DNA from: Halalkalicoccus paucihalophilus
Lineage (GTDB): Archaea; Halobacteriota; Halobacteria; Halobacteriales; Halalkalicoccaceae
Assembly: GCF_001593955.1 (NCBI RefSeq)
Contig: NZ_LTAZ01000005.1
Location: 210,001-274,000, forward strand
DNA: 64,000 bases
Direction of reading: 5' to 3'
In this document: positions 26,563-35,136 of the stretch, one piece after another
How the letters are laid out: the number at the start of each line of letters is the position of its first letter
Position numbering within the stretch: the stretch's first letter is position 1
Translations under genes and position numbers: made by a program
The notes under the pieces: generated by a model
The model's input: only the letters and a program-made list of their open reading frames with translations
The model's database searches: none
What the model was told of the DNA's origin: nothing

Positions 26563-27243
26563 ATGCTCGACTCCCTACGGTGGCTTGCCCTCGAGGTCAC
26601 GTATCTCGACCGGGCCCGCGAGTTCTACACGACGCGTCTCGACCTGCCCGTCGAACGGGAGAACGACACCGAGGTCGTCCTCCGGGCGGGCGAGACGGAG
26701 GTGATACTGCGCCGCCCGAAACGCGTTCCGCGTGGCGGTCTCCACACCCACTACGCCTTCTCCGCGCCGGCCGAAGAGTACGACGAGTGGTGGGAACGCT
26801 TGGAGGATCTCGATCCCGACGAACACACCTTCGGATCCGCGCGCTCGCTGTACGTCGACGATCCCGATGGCCACTGCGTCGAGATCGGGGAGGTGGGTGA
26901 CGAAAGCGAGGGCGAGGGGATCACCGGGATCTTCGAGGTGGTCCTGGAGGTGGCAGATCTCGGTCGCGCCGAGGACTTCTACACCGATCTCGGCTTCGAG
27001 GTCACGGATCGAGGGAGCGAGCGCCGTCGGATCCGGCTGGCGGGCCCGATGGATCTGGAACTCTGGGAGCCCCAACTGGGACTGGCGGACGCCCGCGGCG
27101 GCGTCCACGTCGATCTGGGCTTCGGAAGCGACGATCCACAACCGCTCGTCGATCGGGTCAGAGACCGCGCCTGCGCGGTCGAGTCGCTCGACGGTGGGGT
27201 TCGCGCTCTCGACCCCGATGGCCACTATCTGACGTTCGAGTAG
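26563..27243 (+). CDS. Two-domain vicinal oxygen chelate (glyoxalase/dioxygenase-like) protein
   Basis: A 226-aa protein made of two tandem VOC modules (about residues 1-112 and 118-226). Each begins with a β-strand and the YLDRAREFY or DLGRAEDFY helix and ends with D-P-D-G-H-x2-E/T: DDPDGHCVEIGE in the first and LDPDGHYLTFE in the second. Such proteins bind a divalent metal through His and Glu and act as ring-cleaving dioxygenases, glyoxalases or isomerases. The substrate is unknown. It is divergent from the frameshifted aldehyde dehydrogenase, with 94 bp between the starts. Confidence 0.78.
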   Translation: MLDSLRWLALEVTYLDRAREFYTTRLDLPVERENDTEVVLRAGETEVILRRPKRVPRGGLHTHYAFSAPAEEYDEWWERLEDLDPDEHTFGSARSLYVDDPDGHCVEIGEVGDESEGEGITGIFEVVLEVADLGRAEDFYTDLGFEVTDRGSERRRIRLAGPMDLELWEPQLGLADARGGVHVDLGFGSDDPQPLVDRVRDRACAVESLDGGVRALDPDGHYLTFE

Positions 27244-27287
27244 CTACGTTTCGAAACGGCTATGCCGGGCCCCTCGCGAGAGCCGAT

Positions 27288-28566
27288 GTGGACGACGACT
27301 CCCTCCAGTTTCTCACGCTCTACACCACGCGATTCGCCGAGGGCTTTGGCTTCATCACGCTGATCACGCTGCTGCCGTACTACATCAACACGCTCGATCC
27401 CTCCGGGACGACCGTCCTCGGCGTGACCGTCGGCGCCGGGTTCGTCATCGGGATGTACACCTCCGGTTTCACGCTCGCCCAGACCGTCGCCGTGATACCG
27501 ATCGCGTGGGCCGGCGACCGGTTCGACAAACGGCTGGTCCTGCTGGTCTCGCTCGGGATCGGAATCGTCGCCTACGCCCTGTTCCCGCTGGTCGATTCGA
27601 GCGCCTCGTTCGTCCTGGCACGCGGGCTTCAGGGGGTCGCCGTGACCGGCGCGGCGTTGATGAGCCTCTCGCTGGTCGGGCAGATCGCCGACGCCGGCAC
27701 CCGGGCGAACTACATCGGGAAGGCAAACGCCGCGAGTTTCGCCGCCTCGATCCTCGGAAGCCTCTCGGCGGGCGCGCTCTACGAGGCGTTCGGTTTCACC
27801 CCCGTCTTCGCCGTCATCGTCGTCCTCACCACGGCGGCGTGGACCGGCGGGTTTCGCTACCTGAACCCCGACGAGACCCGCATTCCGGGCTTTCCTTTCA
27901 CCGACCTCGCACTCAATCGGCGGATCCTCACCGTGACCTCCTTCCGGGTGCAGTACGCCTTCGCCGTGACACTCGTCCGAACCTGGGTACCGATCTACGC
28001 CGGCGTGGCTGCCGCCCAGGGTGGGCTTGCCTACGGTGCGCTCGCGGTCAGCCTCACCGTCGTCGCCGAGAAGTTCACCAATATGCTCTGTCAGCCCTTC
28101 ACCGGCCGGCTCTCGGACTCGTATGGCCGGGCCGCGTTCGTCTTCGTCGGCGGCGGTCTGTACGGGATAATCGCCCTCGTGGTGCCCTTCTCGCCCGCGA
28201 TCGGAGCGGCCGCCGGGTTGCCCGCGAGCTACCCGGTCTTCGGTGCGCTCTCGCCGGCGTTCGTCCCGCTGATCGTGCTCTCGGGGCTGCTGGGGGGTCG
28301 TCGACAGCCTCCGCGAGCCCGCGAGCATGGCGCTCTTCGCCGACGAGGGCACTGCGGACGGTGGCGTGGCCTCCAGTTTCGGGATCCGCGAGCTCGTCTG
28401 GCGGCCCGGTAGCGTGATCGCACCGCTTCTCGGTGGGTGGCTGATGACGGCCGTGAGTATGGCCTCGGTGTTCTACGTCGGCGGCACGTTCGCCATCACG
28501 GGCGTGCTGACCTTCCTCGTCATTCTCGTACGCGATCACGGGACGAGCGCGCTCGCCGAGTGGTAG
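27288..28566 (+). pseudogene. Major facilitator superfamily transporter, frameshifted near the C-terminus
   Basis: From a GTG at 27288 the frame encodes about 335 residues of a 12-helix MFS transporter, including GDRFDKRLVLLVSLGIG between helices 2 and 3 and GRLSDSYGRAAFVFVGGG in the second half. It then runs into an arginine-rich shadow. The missing last two helices (SFGIRELVWRPGSVIAPLLG onward) continue in the +1 frame to 28566. The switch falls in a run of six G at 28292-28297; five G would restore one 425-codon frame. The substrate cannot be predicted. As with its neighbours, an assembly error is possible. Confidence 0.82.
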
Positions 28567-28675
28567 GGATCGGGATCGACGGCAGGCGACCTTGTCACGC
28601 CCCCGATCCGCCCGCGATCGTGGATGAGCGTGTCGGTCCGGAGTCCGGGTCGTGAGTCGGATCCTCCCGGGCGCC

Positions 28676-28969
28676 TCAGAGACGGTCGGTATCGACGGTC
28701 ACGTCCACGGGAGTGACGATCAAAAAGTCCCGGAAGTGAACGAGTTCGCCGCCCGATTCGCTGATCTGGCGGGCGAACCCGCTTGCGAGTTCGTTCAGGT
28801 CGCCGTCGACCGCCAGCACGAGCACCTCGCCGCGCTCGGACGCGTCGATCCACTCCTCGGGAGGGGTGGTCCCGTCGAGCACGCCGAGCGTGATCTTCGC
28901 GTCCTCCTCGCCCTCCTCGTCGTCGATGTGCTCCTCGACGGATCTGAGGTCGAGATTGAAGTCAGCCAT
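28676..28969 (-). CDS. DUF5779-like haloarchaeal small protein
   Basis: A 97-aa acidic soluble protein. The N-terminal helix (DFNLDLRSVEEHIDDEEGE) is followed by an α/β core with TLGVLDGTTPPEEWID, VLVLAVDGDLNELASGFA and LVHFRDFLIVTP. To my recollection this matches the haloarchaea-restricted DUF5779 family, whose function is unknown. There is no membrane segment or cysteine. It converges on the MFS gene with a 109-bp gap; the 126-bp gap to the ferritin-like gene downstream shows nothing distinctive. Confidence 0.7.
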   Translation of the reverse strand: MADFNLDLRSVEEHIDDEEGEEDAKITLGVLDGTTPPEEWIDASERGEVLVLAVDGDLNELASGFARQISESGGELVHFRDFLIVTPVDVTVDTDRL

Positions 28970-29094
28970 ACGCGGGGGTGGTCCCGGTCCGCAAAAAACC
29001 TAGCGTCGTCGCCGGCTCGTACGGACGGTCGTCGTCTCTCGTCGTCGATCGCCCGTGCGGTCGAGATGTCCGCGGTCGGATGCGAGCGACCGTC

Positions 29095-29547
29095 TCAGTC
29101 CTTGTACTCTCGGCGGAAGCCGCGGAACTCCGCGCGGTGGGCTTCCTCGTCGCTCAGCAGTTCGACCGCCAGATCCTCGGTGACGGGGTCGTTTGCCTCC
29201 TCGGCGGCGTCTATCAGCGAGCGGTACGTCGAGATGGCGTCGTCCTCGGCCGCGATGACGCCGTCGATCACGCTGAGGATGTCCGTGCTGTCCTCGGGGG
29301 GCTGGAGTCCCTCCTGGGCCGCCTCGAAGTCGAAGGAGGCCGGCGGGCGGGCGTCGAGCTGTTTCAGTCGCTGGCCCAACATCCGGGCGTGGTTCAGCTC
29401 CTCGTCGACGTCGAGATCCAGACTCTCCTTGATCCCCTCGGCGTGGACCCCATCGAGGACGATGGAGTTCGTCAAGTAGTTCATCACCGTCTCGAGTTCG
29501 TCGTTGTACGCCTCCTGCAGGAGGTCGATGACCTGATCGCTCGTCAT
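29095..29547 (-). CDS. Ferritin-like four-helix diiron protein
   Basis: A 150-aa protein predicted to form a four-helix bundle of the ferritin/rubrerythrin superfamily. The candidate diiron ligands are E18 in AYNDELETVMNYL, E-x2-H in DEELNHARML (near 50), E in AAEDDAISTYRSLI (near 103), and E-x2-H in SDEEAHRAEFRGF (near 133). It probably handles iron or peroxide. It is transcribed alone from an AT-rich region that also serves, in the other direction, as the far upstream of leuA. Confidence 0.8.
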   Translation of the reverse strand: MTSDQVIDLLQEAYNDELETVMNYLTNSIVLDGVHAEGIKESLDLDVDEELNHARMLGQRLKQLDARPPASFDFEAAQEGLQPPEDSTDILSVIDGVIAAEDDAISTYRSLIDAAEEANDPVTEDLAVELLSDEEAHRAEFRGFRREYKD

Positions 29548-29883
29548 ACGGTTCCCCTTCGAGTGCCAGCCTCTTCAGTGTGTCCGGTGGCTCGGATCCC
29601 ATCGGAACGATGAGGGGATACCGAACGGTCGGTTTCGGAGCGCGCGCCACCGATGGGATTATACATTTCATTAAAATATACTCGTAATTTATTCTATCGT
29701 CGGCAGTGTATCGGTATCGACTGCGATACCGTTTCCAGACGACTAATGAGATTAAGGTCATTATATGTCGCCTCCCTCTTGCGGTTTTCCGACAGATGAC
29801 CGTGTAGCGAACTGGAGGGTCAGCCAGGGGTGACCGTCACAACGGAGGGTTTATATAGTGGGGAGGTGCTGGAACCGAGTACC
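29548..29883. other. Intergenic region between ferritin-like gene and leuA, partly AT-rich
   Basis: No convincing gene is seen in this 336-bp gap. The stretch 29658-29765 is markedly AT-rich for this genome (for example ATTATACATTTCATTAAAAT) and contains several potential TATA-like elements. The leuA promoter is at the right-hand end. Confidence 0.5.
29850..29857 (+). promoter_or_regulatory. leuA TATA box
   Basis: TTTATATA is centred 30 bp before the leuA ATG at 29884, the spacing expected for a haloarchaeal TATA box driving a nearly leaderless mRNA. Confidence 0.6.
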
Positions 29884-31108
29884 ATGTCTAATAACAACAT
29901 GGACGCCTCCGACACCAGTCGGGGGGGTCGAGTTCTTCCAGGGCACGTTAGCTTCCAGTGACGAGATCGAGACGGTACGGATTTTCGATACCACACTACG
30001 TGACGGAGAGCAGACGCCGCGGACGTCGTTCAGCTACGACGACAAGCGCGAGATAGCAGCGGTGCTGGACGAGATGGGGACTCACGTCATCGAGGCCGGG
30101 TTCCCCGTCAACTCGGAGGCGGAGTTCGAGGCGGTCAGCGACATCGCCGCCTCGACCACCTCGACGGTCTGCGGGCTGGCCCGCGTCGTCGAGAAGGACG
30201 TCGAGAGCGCCATCGACTCGGGCGTGGGGATGATCCACGTCTTCGTCTCGACGAGCGACGTCCAGATCGAGGACTCGATGCACGCCACCCGTGAGGACGT
30301 AAAGCGGCGGGCGGTCGAGTCCATCGAGCGAGTAAACGACGCGGGCGTCGAGGTGATGTTCTCGCCAATGGACGCCACGCGCACGGACAGCGAGTTCCTG
30401 ATCGAGATCCTCGAGGCCGTCGACGAAGTCGGCGTCGACTGGGTCAACATCCCCGACACCTGCGGGGTCGCGACCCCCAGTCGGATGAGCGCGCTAGTGA
30501 AGCTCGTCCGCGAGCACACCGACGCACGGGTCGACGTCCACGCCCACGACGACTTCGGGATGGCGAGTGCGAACGCCATCGCCGGCTTCGAAGCCGGCGC
30601 CGAGCAGGCTCAGGTCAGCGTCAACGGGATCGGCGAGCGCGCGGGCAACGCCGCCTACGAGGAGGTCGTGATGGCCGCGGAATCCATCTACGGGGTGGAT
30701 ACCGGCATCGACACGACCCGGATCACCGAGCTGTCGCGCCTGATCGAGGACAAAAGCGACGTCCCGGTGCCGGCGAACAAGCCGATCGTCGGGGCCAACG
30801 CCTTCAGCCACGAGAGCGGGATCCACGCCGCGGGCGTGATCGAGAACTCCGATACATTTGAACCGGGGATCATGACCCCCGAGATGGTCGGCGCGAAGCG
30901 CGAACTCGTCTTGGGCAAACACACTGGGACCCACTCGGTGCGGGAGTTCCTGACCGAGGCGGGCTTCGACCCGACCGAAAGCGAGGTCAGGGAGATCACC
31001 CGCCGAGTCAAGGACTACGGCGCGGAGAAGAACCGCGTCACACGCTCCGACGTCGAGCGGTTCGCCCGCGAGATCGACGTCGCGCGCCACGAGGAGGTCA
31101 GAGCGTAA
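29884..31108 (+). CDS. leuA: 2-isopropylmalate synthase (or citramalate synthase), with an apparent frameshift near codon 15
   Basis: LeuA condenses acetyl-CoA with 2-oxoisovalerate, the first step to leucine; citramalate synthase is the close alternative. The HMGL-type TIM barrel is clear: RIFDTTLRDGEQTPRTSF, VDVHAHDDFGMASANAI, and SVNGIGERAGNAAYEE. The product is about 405 aa and lacks the C-terminal LeuA allosteric domain of full-length enzymes. The start MSNNNMDASDTSRG from ATG 29884 fits the TATA box, but continuation into VEFFQGTLASS needs removal of one G from a seven-G run (29921-29927). As the sequence stands, an in-frame start at 29858 upstream would bypass it. A short leader ORF and ilvB follow. 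Confidence 0.88.
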
Positions 31109-31171
31109 GATGCCCCCTCGGACGCCCGCCGTCCAGCGACGCCGCGGCAACGATTGTTCGACTCGCAAGGG

Positions 31172-31179
31172 TTATTATC
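31172..31179 (+). promoter_or_regulatory. TATA-like box of the ilvB leader
   Basis: TTATTATC is centred about 28-29 bp before the ATG of the 27-codon leader ORF at 31204. This predicts transcription starting at or within a few bases of that ATG, giving a leaderless small ORF and about 220 nt of mRNA before ilvB. Confidence 0.5.
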
Positions 31180-31203
31180 CCCGGCTGCCGACCCGTGAGG
31201 TAG

Positions 31204-31287
31204 ATGCAGACGACCACCGCTTTCGAGGGAGCCCCCTCCGACAGCGACGCGGTCGTGGCGCGCGGACTCATTATTGTAGGGGTCTAG
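31204..31287 (+). CDS. Candidate 27-aa leader peptide rich in Leu/Ile/Val, upstream of ilvB
   Basis: ATG to TAG encodes 27 residues. The last twelve read [12 protein letters not shown], so eight of twelve are branched-chain amino acids, the products of the downstream operon. The codons before this point end mostly in G or C, but the key residues use ATT ATT GTA, forms that are uncommon in such GC-rich genomes. The ATG is at leaderless distance from a TATA-like box, and the TAG lies in the loop of a perfect hairpin. These are the hallmarks of a leader peptide for attenuation, though that mechanism is not established in archaea to my knowledge. A basic 106-codon open frame (31110-31430) overlaps it but looks like a shadow. 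Confidence 0.5.
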   Translation: MQTTTAFEGAPSDSDAVVARGLIIVGV

Positions 31288-31295
31288 CCCCTACA
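31275..31295 (+). promoter_or_regulatory. Hairpin overlapping the end of the ilvB leader ORF
   Basis: TGTAGGGG (31275-31282) pairs perfectly with CCCCTACA (31288-31295) across the 5-nt loop TCTAG, which contains the leader's TAG stop. The 5' arm starts right after the tandem ATT codons, so a ribosome paused there would block stem formation. No strong T-run follows (only CTTTCCT at about 31304-31310), so a classic intrinsic terminator is not evident. Confidence 0.55.
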
Positions 31296-31426
31296 CCACC
31301 CACCTTTCCTGATCCGTTCGAATCGCTTTCGAGACCCACAGCACGCGCGCTCCCAATGTACCATCCACGACCCACCCGCTGTCGACCGTCGTATCGCCCG
31401 CAAACCACAGCCGAACCGGCAGGAAC

Positions 31427-33187
31427 ATGAGCGAGCAACCACCCGCCACGATCGAGGGAACGGAGGACGAACCGCTTGATGGGGACGACCCGATCCCGAC
31501 GCCGGTTTCGACCGGTGCAGGGTCGGTGATCCGCGCGCTCGAAGTCGCGGGCGTCGAGACCTGTTTCGGGGTTCAGGGCGGGGCGATCATGCCCGTCTAC
31601 GACGCGCTGTACGACTCCGAGATCCGCCACGTCACGATGGCCCACGAGCAGGGCGCGGCCCACGCCGCCGACGCCTTCGGGATCGTCGCCGGCGAGCCCG
31701 GCGTCTGTCTGGCGACCTCGGGACCCGGCGCGACGAACCTCGTGACCGGGATCGCCGACGCCTCGATGGACTCGGACCCGGTGGTCGCGCTCACCGGGCA
31801 GGTGCCGACGGCGTTCGTCGGCAACGACGCCTTTCAGGAGACCGATACGACCGGTCTAACCGCGCCCATCACGAAGACGAACTACTTCGCGACCGATTCG
31901 GACTCGGTGGGAGATACCGTTGGCGAGGCGTTTGCGGTCTCGGGATCGGGGCGACCCGGTCCCACGGTCGTCGACCTGCCGAAGGACGTGACGAACGGCC
32001 CCACTGAAAAGGAACCGGGCGAACCCCGAACGCCGAGCACGTACGACCCGCAGACCGAGGCCGACGACGAGGCCGTCGAGCGGGCGGCCCGGACCATAGA
32101 ACGTGCCGAAAAGCCCGTCATCTTGGCGGGCGGCGGCGTGATCAAGGGCGAGGCCAGCGCGGAACTGCGAAAGTTCGCCACCGAGTACGGAATCCCCGTC
32201 GTGACGACGATGCCGGCCCTCGGAGCCTTTCCCGAGGACCACGAACTCGCGATGGAGATGGCCGGGATGCACGGCACCGGCTACGCCAACATGGCGATTA
32301 CCCACTGTGACGTGATGCTCGCGGTCGGCTGTCGGTTCGACGACCGTCTGACCGGTGGCGTCGAGACGTTCGCACCCGACGCACAGATCCTCCACGTCGA
32401 CATCGATCCCGCCGAAATCTCGAAGAACGTCGAGGCCGACGTCCCGTTGATCGGCGACGCCGGGACGGTGCTCGAACAGTTGGCCGCGGAGATGGCACGC
32501 GCGCCCGACGTTCCCGAGTGGCGTGAACAGTGTCAGACGTGGAAAGACGAGTACCCGATGGACTACGCCGCGCCCGAGGACCGGCCGCTGCGCCCGGAGT
32601 TCGTCGTCGAGGCCCTCGACGAAGCCACGCCCGAGGACGCGATCGTCACCACGGGCGTCGGTCAACACCAGATGTGGGCGTGTCAGTACTGGACCTATCG
32701 CCACCCCCGGACGTGGGTCTCTTCTCACGGGTTGGGGACGATGGGCTACGGGCTGCCCGCCGCGATCGGCGCGAAGGTGGCCGAACCCGACAGGCAGGTC
32801 GTCTGCTTCGAGGGCGATGGCTCCTTTTTGATGACGTGTCAGGAACTGGCCGTCGCGGTGCGGGAGAACCTCGACATCACCGTCGCGGTGCTCAACAACG
32901 CCGCGGTCGGGATGGTCCGCCAGTGGCAGGACGCCTTCTTCGAGGGTCGGCACTCCGCGTCGCAGTACCCGTGGGTGCCCGCGTTCGACAAGCTCGCCGA
33001 GGCGTTCGGCGCGCAGGGCTTTGCGGTCCACGAATACGATGAGGTCGCAGAAACCATCGAGGCGGCCGTCGCCTACGACGGGCCATCCGTGATCGACTTC
33101 CACATCGACCCCGGCGCGAACGTCTACCCGATGGTTCCCAGCGGCGGGGACAACGGGCAGTTCGCCCTCTCGGAGGACCAGCTATGA
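31427..33187 (+). CDS. ilvB: Acetolactate synthase, large (catalytic) subunit
   Basis: IlvB is the ThDP-dependent enzyme that makes acetolactate or acetohydroxybutyrate, the first common step to Val, Leu and Ile. The 586-aa protein has the N-terminal Pyr domain with the catalytic Glu in [15 protein letters not shown] (near residue 75). The central domain has the FAD/nucleotide region VILAGGGVI, and the C-terminal PP domain has the [19 protein letters not shown] metal/ThDP motif (near residue 465). The N-terminal 25 residues are an acidic extension. The ATG at 31427 follows AGGAAC, a weak Shine-Dalgarno site, and its stop overlaps ilvN (ATGA). The leader ORF and hairpin upstream probably control it. 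Confidence 0.95.
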   Translation: MSEQPPATIEGTEDEPLDGDDPIPTPVSTGAGSVIRALEVAGVETCFGVQGGAIMPVYDALYDSEIRHVTMAHEQGAAHAADAFGIVAGEPGVCLATSGPGATNLVTGIADASMDSDPVVALTGQVPTAFVGNDAFQETDTTGLTAPITKTNYFATDSDSVGDTVGEAFAVSGSGRPGPTVVDLPKDVTNGPTEKEPGEPRTPSTYDPQTEADDEAVERAARTIERAEKPVILAGGGVIKGEASAELRKFATEYGIPVVTTMPALGAFPEDHELAMEMAGMHGTGYANMAITHCDVMLAVGCRFDDRLTGGVETFAPDAQILHVDIDPAEISKNVEADVPLIGDAGTVLEQLAAEMARAPDVPEWREQCQTWKDEYPMDYAAPEDRPLRPEFVVEALDEATPEDAIVTTGVGQHQMWACQYWTYRHPRTWVSSHGLGTMGYGLPAAIGAKVAEPDRQVVCFEGDGSFLMTCQELAVAVRENLDITVAVLNNAAVGMVRQWQDAFFEGRHSASQYPWVPAFDKLAEAFGAQGFAVHEYDEVAETIEAAVAYDGPSVIDFHIDPGANVYPMVPSGGDNGQFALSEDQL

Positions 33188-33855
33188 GCGAGCAAGGACC
33201 ACAACAGGTCAATGGGCTACAGGGGCCCGCACCCGAGGAACGCCCCCGACCGACGGGACGGCGAAACAGTCAGGGGATACGGATCGATCCCGAGGTCGAG
33301 GCCGAACCCGAGCCCCGTCGGACGGTCATCTCGGCGCTGGTCGAGAACGAACCCGGCGTGCTCGCCAAAGCGTCGGGGCTCGTCTCCCGGCGCCAGTTCA
33401 ACATCGAGAGTCTCACGGTGGGAACGACCACGAATCCGGAGACCTCCCGTATCACGCTCGTCATCGAGGAGCCCGAGCCGGGGATCCGGCAGGTCGAAAA
33501 GCAACTGGAGAAACTGATCCCCGTGATCTCGGTTCAGGAGCTGAGCGCGGACGCGATCCGGCGCGAACTCGTGGTGCTGAAGGTCCACGGCGACGAGCCC
33601 GATAAGGTCCAGGCGGTCACGGAGATGTACGACGGGACCGTGCTGGACGCCGGTCCGCGAACGATCTCGATCGAGATCACCGGCGACGAGGGGAAGATCG
33701 ACGACGCGATCGACGCCTTCCAGCAGTTCGGTATCCGCGAACTCGCCCGAACGGGCCAGACCGCGATGGCTCGGGGCGACGTCTGGACGACCGACATCGA
33801 GGAGGAACGGTACGAACGAATGCACGAAGATTGGCGGAAACACGACCAACAATGA
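33184..33855 (+). CDS. ilvN: Acetolactate synthase, small (regulatory) subunit
   Basis: A 223-aa regulatory partner of IlvB that gives feedback control, normally by valine. An acidic/Pro-rich N-terminal tail of about 38 residues precedes the ACT domain ([23 protein letters not shown], residues about 40-110). The C-terminal ALS small-subunit domain follows ([19 protein letters not shown] and later). The ACT-domain effector loop ENEPGVL is intact. Both ends overlap neighbours by 4 bp, so translation is likely coupled to ilvB and ilvC. Confidence 0.93.
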   Translation: MSEQGPQQVNGLQGPAPEERPRPTGRRNSQGIRIDPEVEAEPEPRRTVISALVENEPGVLAKASGLVSRRQFNIESLTVGTTTNPETSRITLVIEEPEPGIRQVEKQLEKLIPVISVQELSADAIRRELVVLKVHGDEPDKVQAVTEMYDGTVLDAGPRTISIEITGDEGKIDDAIDAFQQFGIRELARTGQTAMARGDVWTTDIEEERYERMHEDWRKHDQQ

Positions 33856-34889
33856 CAGACGACGCATCCATCTACTACGACGAGGACGCACAGCGCAGCC
33901 AGATCGAGGACAAGACCGTCGCCGTACTCGGCTACGGCAGTCAGGGCCACGCCCACGCACAGAACCTCGCCGACAGCGGAATCGACGTCCGGGTCGGGCT
34001 GAAGGAGGGGTCGTCCTCCCGCGAGGCCGCCCGCGAGGACGGACTGGAGGTCGGAACCCCCAAAGAAGTCGCGGCGGGCGCGGACATCGTGAGCGTGCTG
34101 GTGCCCGATACGATCCAGCCCGCCGTCTACGAGCAGATCGAGGAGGAACTCGAACCGGGCAATACCCTGCAGTTCGCCCACGGCTTCAACATCCACTACA
34201 ACCAGATCAAGCCCCCCGAGGACGTCGACGTGACGATGATTGCGCCCAAGACGCCCGGCCACCTCCTCCGGAGGAACTACGAGAACGACGAGGGCACACC
34301 GGCGCTGCTCGCGGTCTATCAGGACGCGACCGGCGAGGCCAAAGAGGAGGCGCTCGCGTACGGCCAGGCGATCGGCTGTACCCGCGCGGGGGTCGTCGAG
34401 ACCACCTTCAGGGAGGAAACCGAGACGGACCTCTTCGGCGAGCAGGCGGTGCTCTGTGGCGGGATCGCGAGCCTGATCAAGCAGGGCTACGAGACGCTGG
34501 TCGACGCGGGCTACAGCCCGCAGATGGCCTACTTCGAGTGTCTCAACGAGATGAAGCTGATCGTCGACCTGATGTACGAGGACGGGCTCGGCGGAATGTG
34601 GGACTCGGTCTCCGATACTGCCGAGTACGGCGGCCTGACGCAGGGTGACGTGGTTATCGACGACCACGCCCGCGAGAACATGGAGCAGGTACTCGAAGCC
34701 GTTCAGGACGGCACCTTCGCCCGCGAATGGATCGCGGAAAACCAGGCCGGCCGGCCGAGCTACACCCAGCTTCGACAGGCCGAGAAGGACCACGAGATCG
34801 AGGCGGTCGGCGCGGAACTGCGGGCGCTGTTCGCGTGGGCCGAAGAGGAAACCGAGGACGAACAGGAGAAAGTGACCGCGGATGACTGA
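33852..34889 (+). CDS. ilvC: Ketol-acid reductoisomerase
   Basis: IlvC isomerises and reduces acetolactate or acetohydroxybutyrate to the dihydroxy acids of the Val/Ile pathway, using NAD(P)H and Mg. This is a 345-aa class I enzyme. The Rossmann motif [17 protein letters not shown] is near residues 26-42. The knotted C-terminal domain has acidic metal ligands in [16 protein letters not shown] (near 200) and the following helix [17 protein letters not shown]. The ATG at 33852 overlaps the ilvN stop; an upstream open extension to 33831 is inside ilvN. The next small gene overlaps by 8 bp. Confidence 0.95.
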   Translation: MTDDASIYYDEDAQRSQIEDKTVAVLGYGSQGHAHAQNLADSGIDVRVGLKEGSSSREAAREDGLEVGTPKEVAAGADIVSVLVPDTIQPAVYEQIEEELEPGNTLQFAHGFNIHYNQIKPPEDVDVTMIAPKTPGHLLRRNYENDEGTPALLAVYQDATGEAKEEALAYGQAIGCTRAGVVETTFREETETDLFGEQAVLCGGIASLIKQGYETLVDAGYSPQMAYFECLNEMKLIVDLMYEDGLGGMWDSVSDTAEYGGLTQGDVVIDDHARENMEQVLEAVQDGTFAREWIAENQAGRPSYTQLRQAEKDHEIEAVGAELRALFAWAEEETEDEQEKVTADD

Positions 34890-35136
34890 CGACACCACTA
34901 ACGCACAGCGGATGAAGGACATCGACCACACCCACCCCTACGATGACACGAGCGCGGGCGCGCTGTTCGCGCGCGGGCCGGTCGTGGTCGCTGATGGAGG
35001 GAGACGGGACGCCGAAACCAAAGACCGAATGAAGGACGTCGACCACACCCCGCCCCACGACGACGAGGGCGCCAAACGCGTCTTCGAGCGCGGCGAGGAG
35101 TACGACGAGGACGTGGAACTGGTAGTAGAGGAATGA
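34882..35136 (+). CDS. 84-aa acidic protein with an internal duplication, between ilvC and leuC
   Basis: I do not know a function. The sequence contains two copies of a 23-residue unit of the pattern RMKDxDHTxPxDDxxAxxxFxRG, at about residues 10-32 and 49-71, joined by a short linker and followed by an acidic tail. Each copy carries a conserved D-H-T-x-P and a conserved D-D pair, possible metal or phosphate contacts. The gene overlaps ilvC by 8 bp and leuC by 4 bp, so it is an integral member of the branched-chain operon. It may be an assembly or regulatory subunit of one of the enzymes; this is inference. Confidence 0.75.
   Translation: MTDDTTNAQRMKDIDHTHPYDDTSAGALFARGPVVVADGGRRDAETKDRMKDVDHTPPHDDEGAKRVFERGEEYDEDVELVVEE

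Noticed and set aside
31110-31430. A 106-codon ORF filling the leuA-ilvB gap and overlapping the ilvB start (ATGA)
   Set aside because: It is rich in Arg and Pro and strongly basic, unlike haloarchaeal proteins. ATGA overlap is expected by chance when a gene starts with ATGA. The 27-codon leader in another frame has better support.
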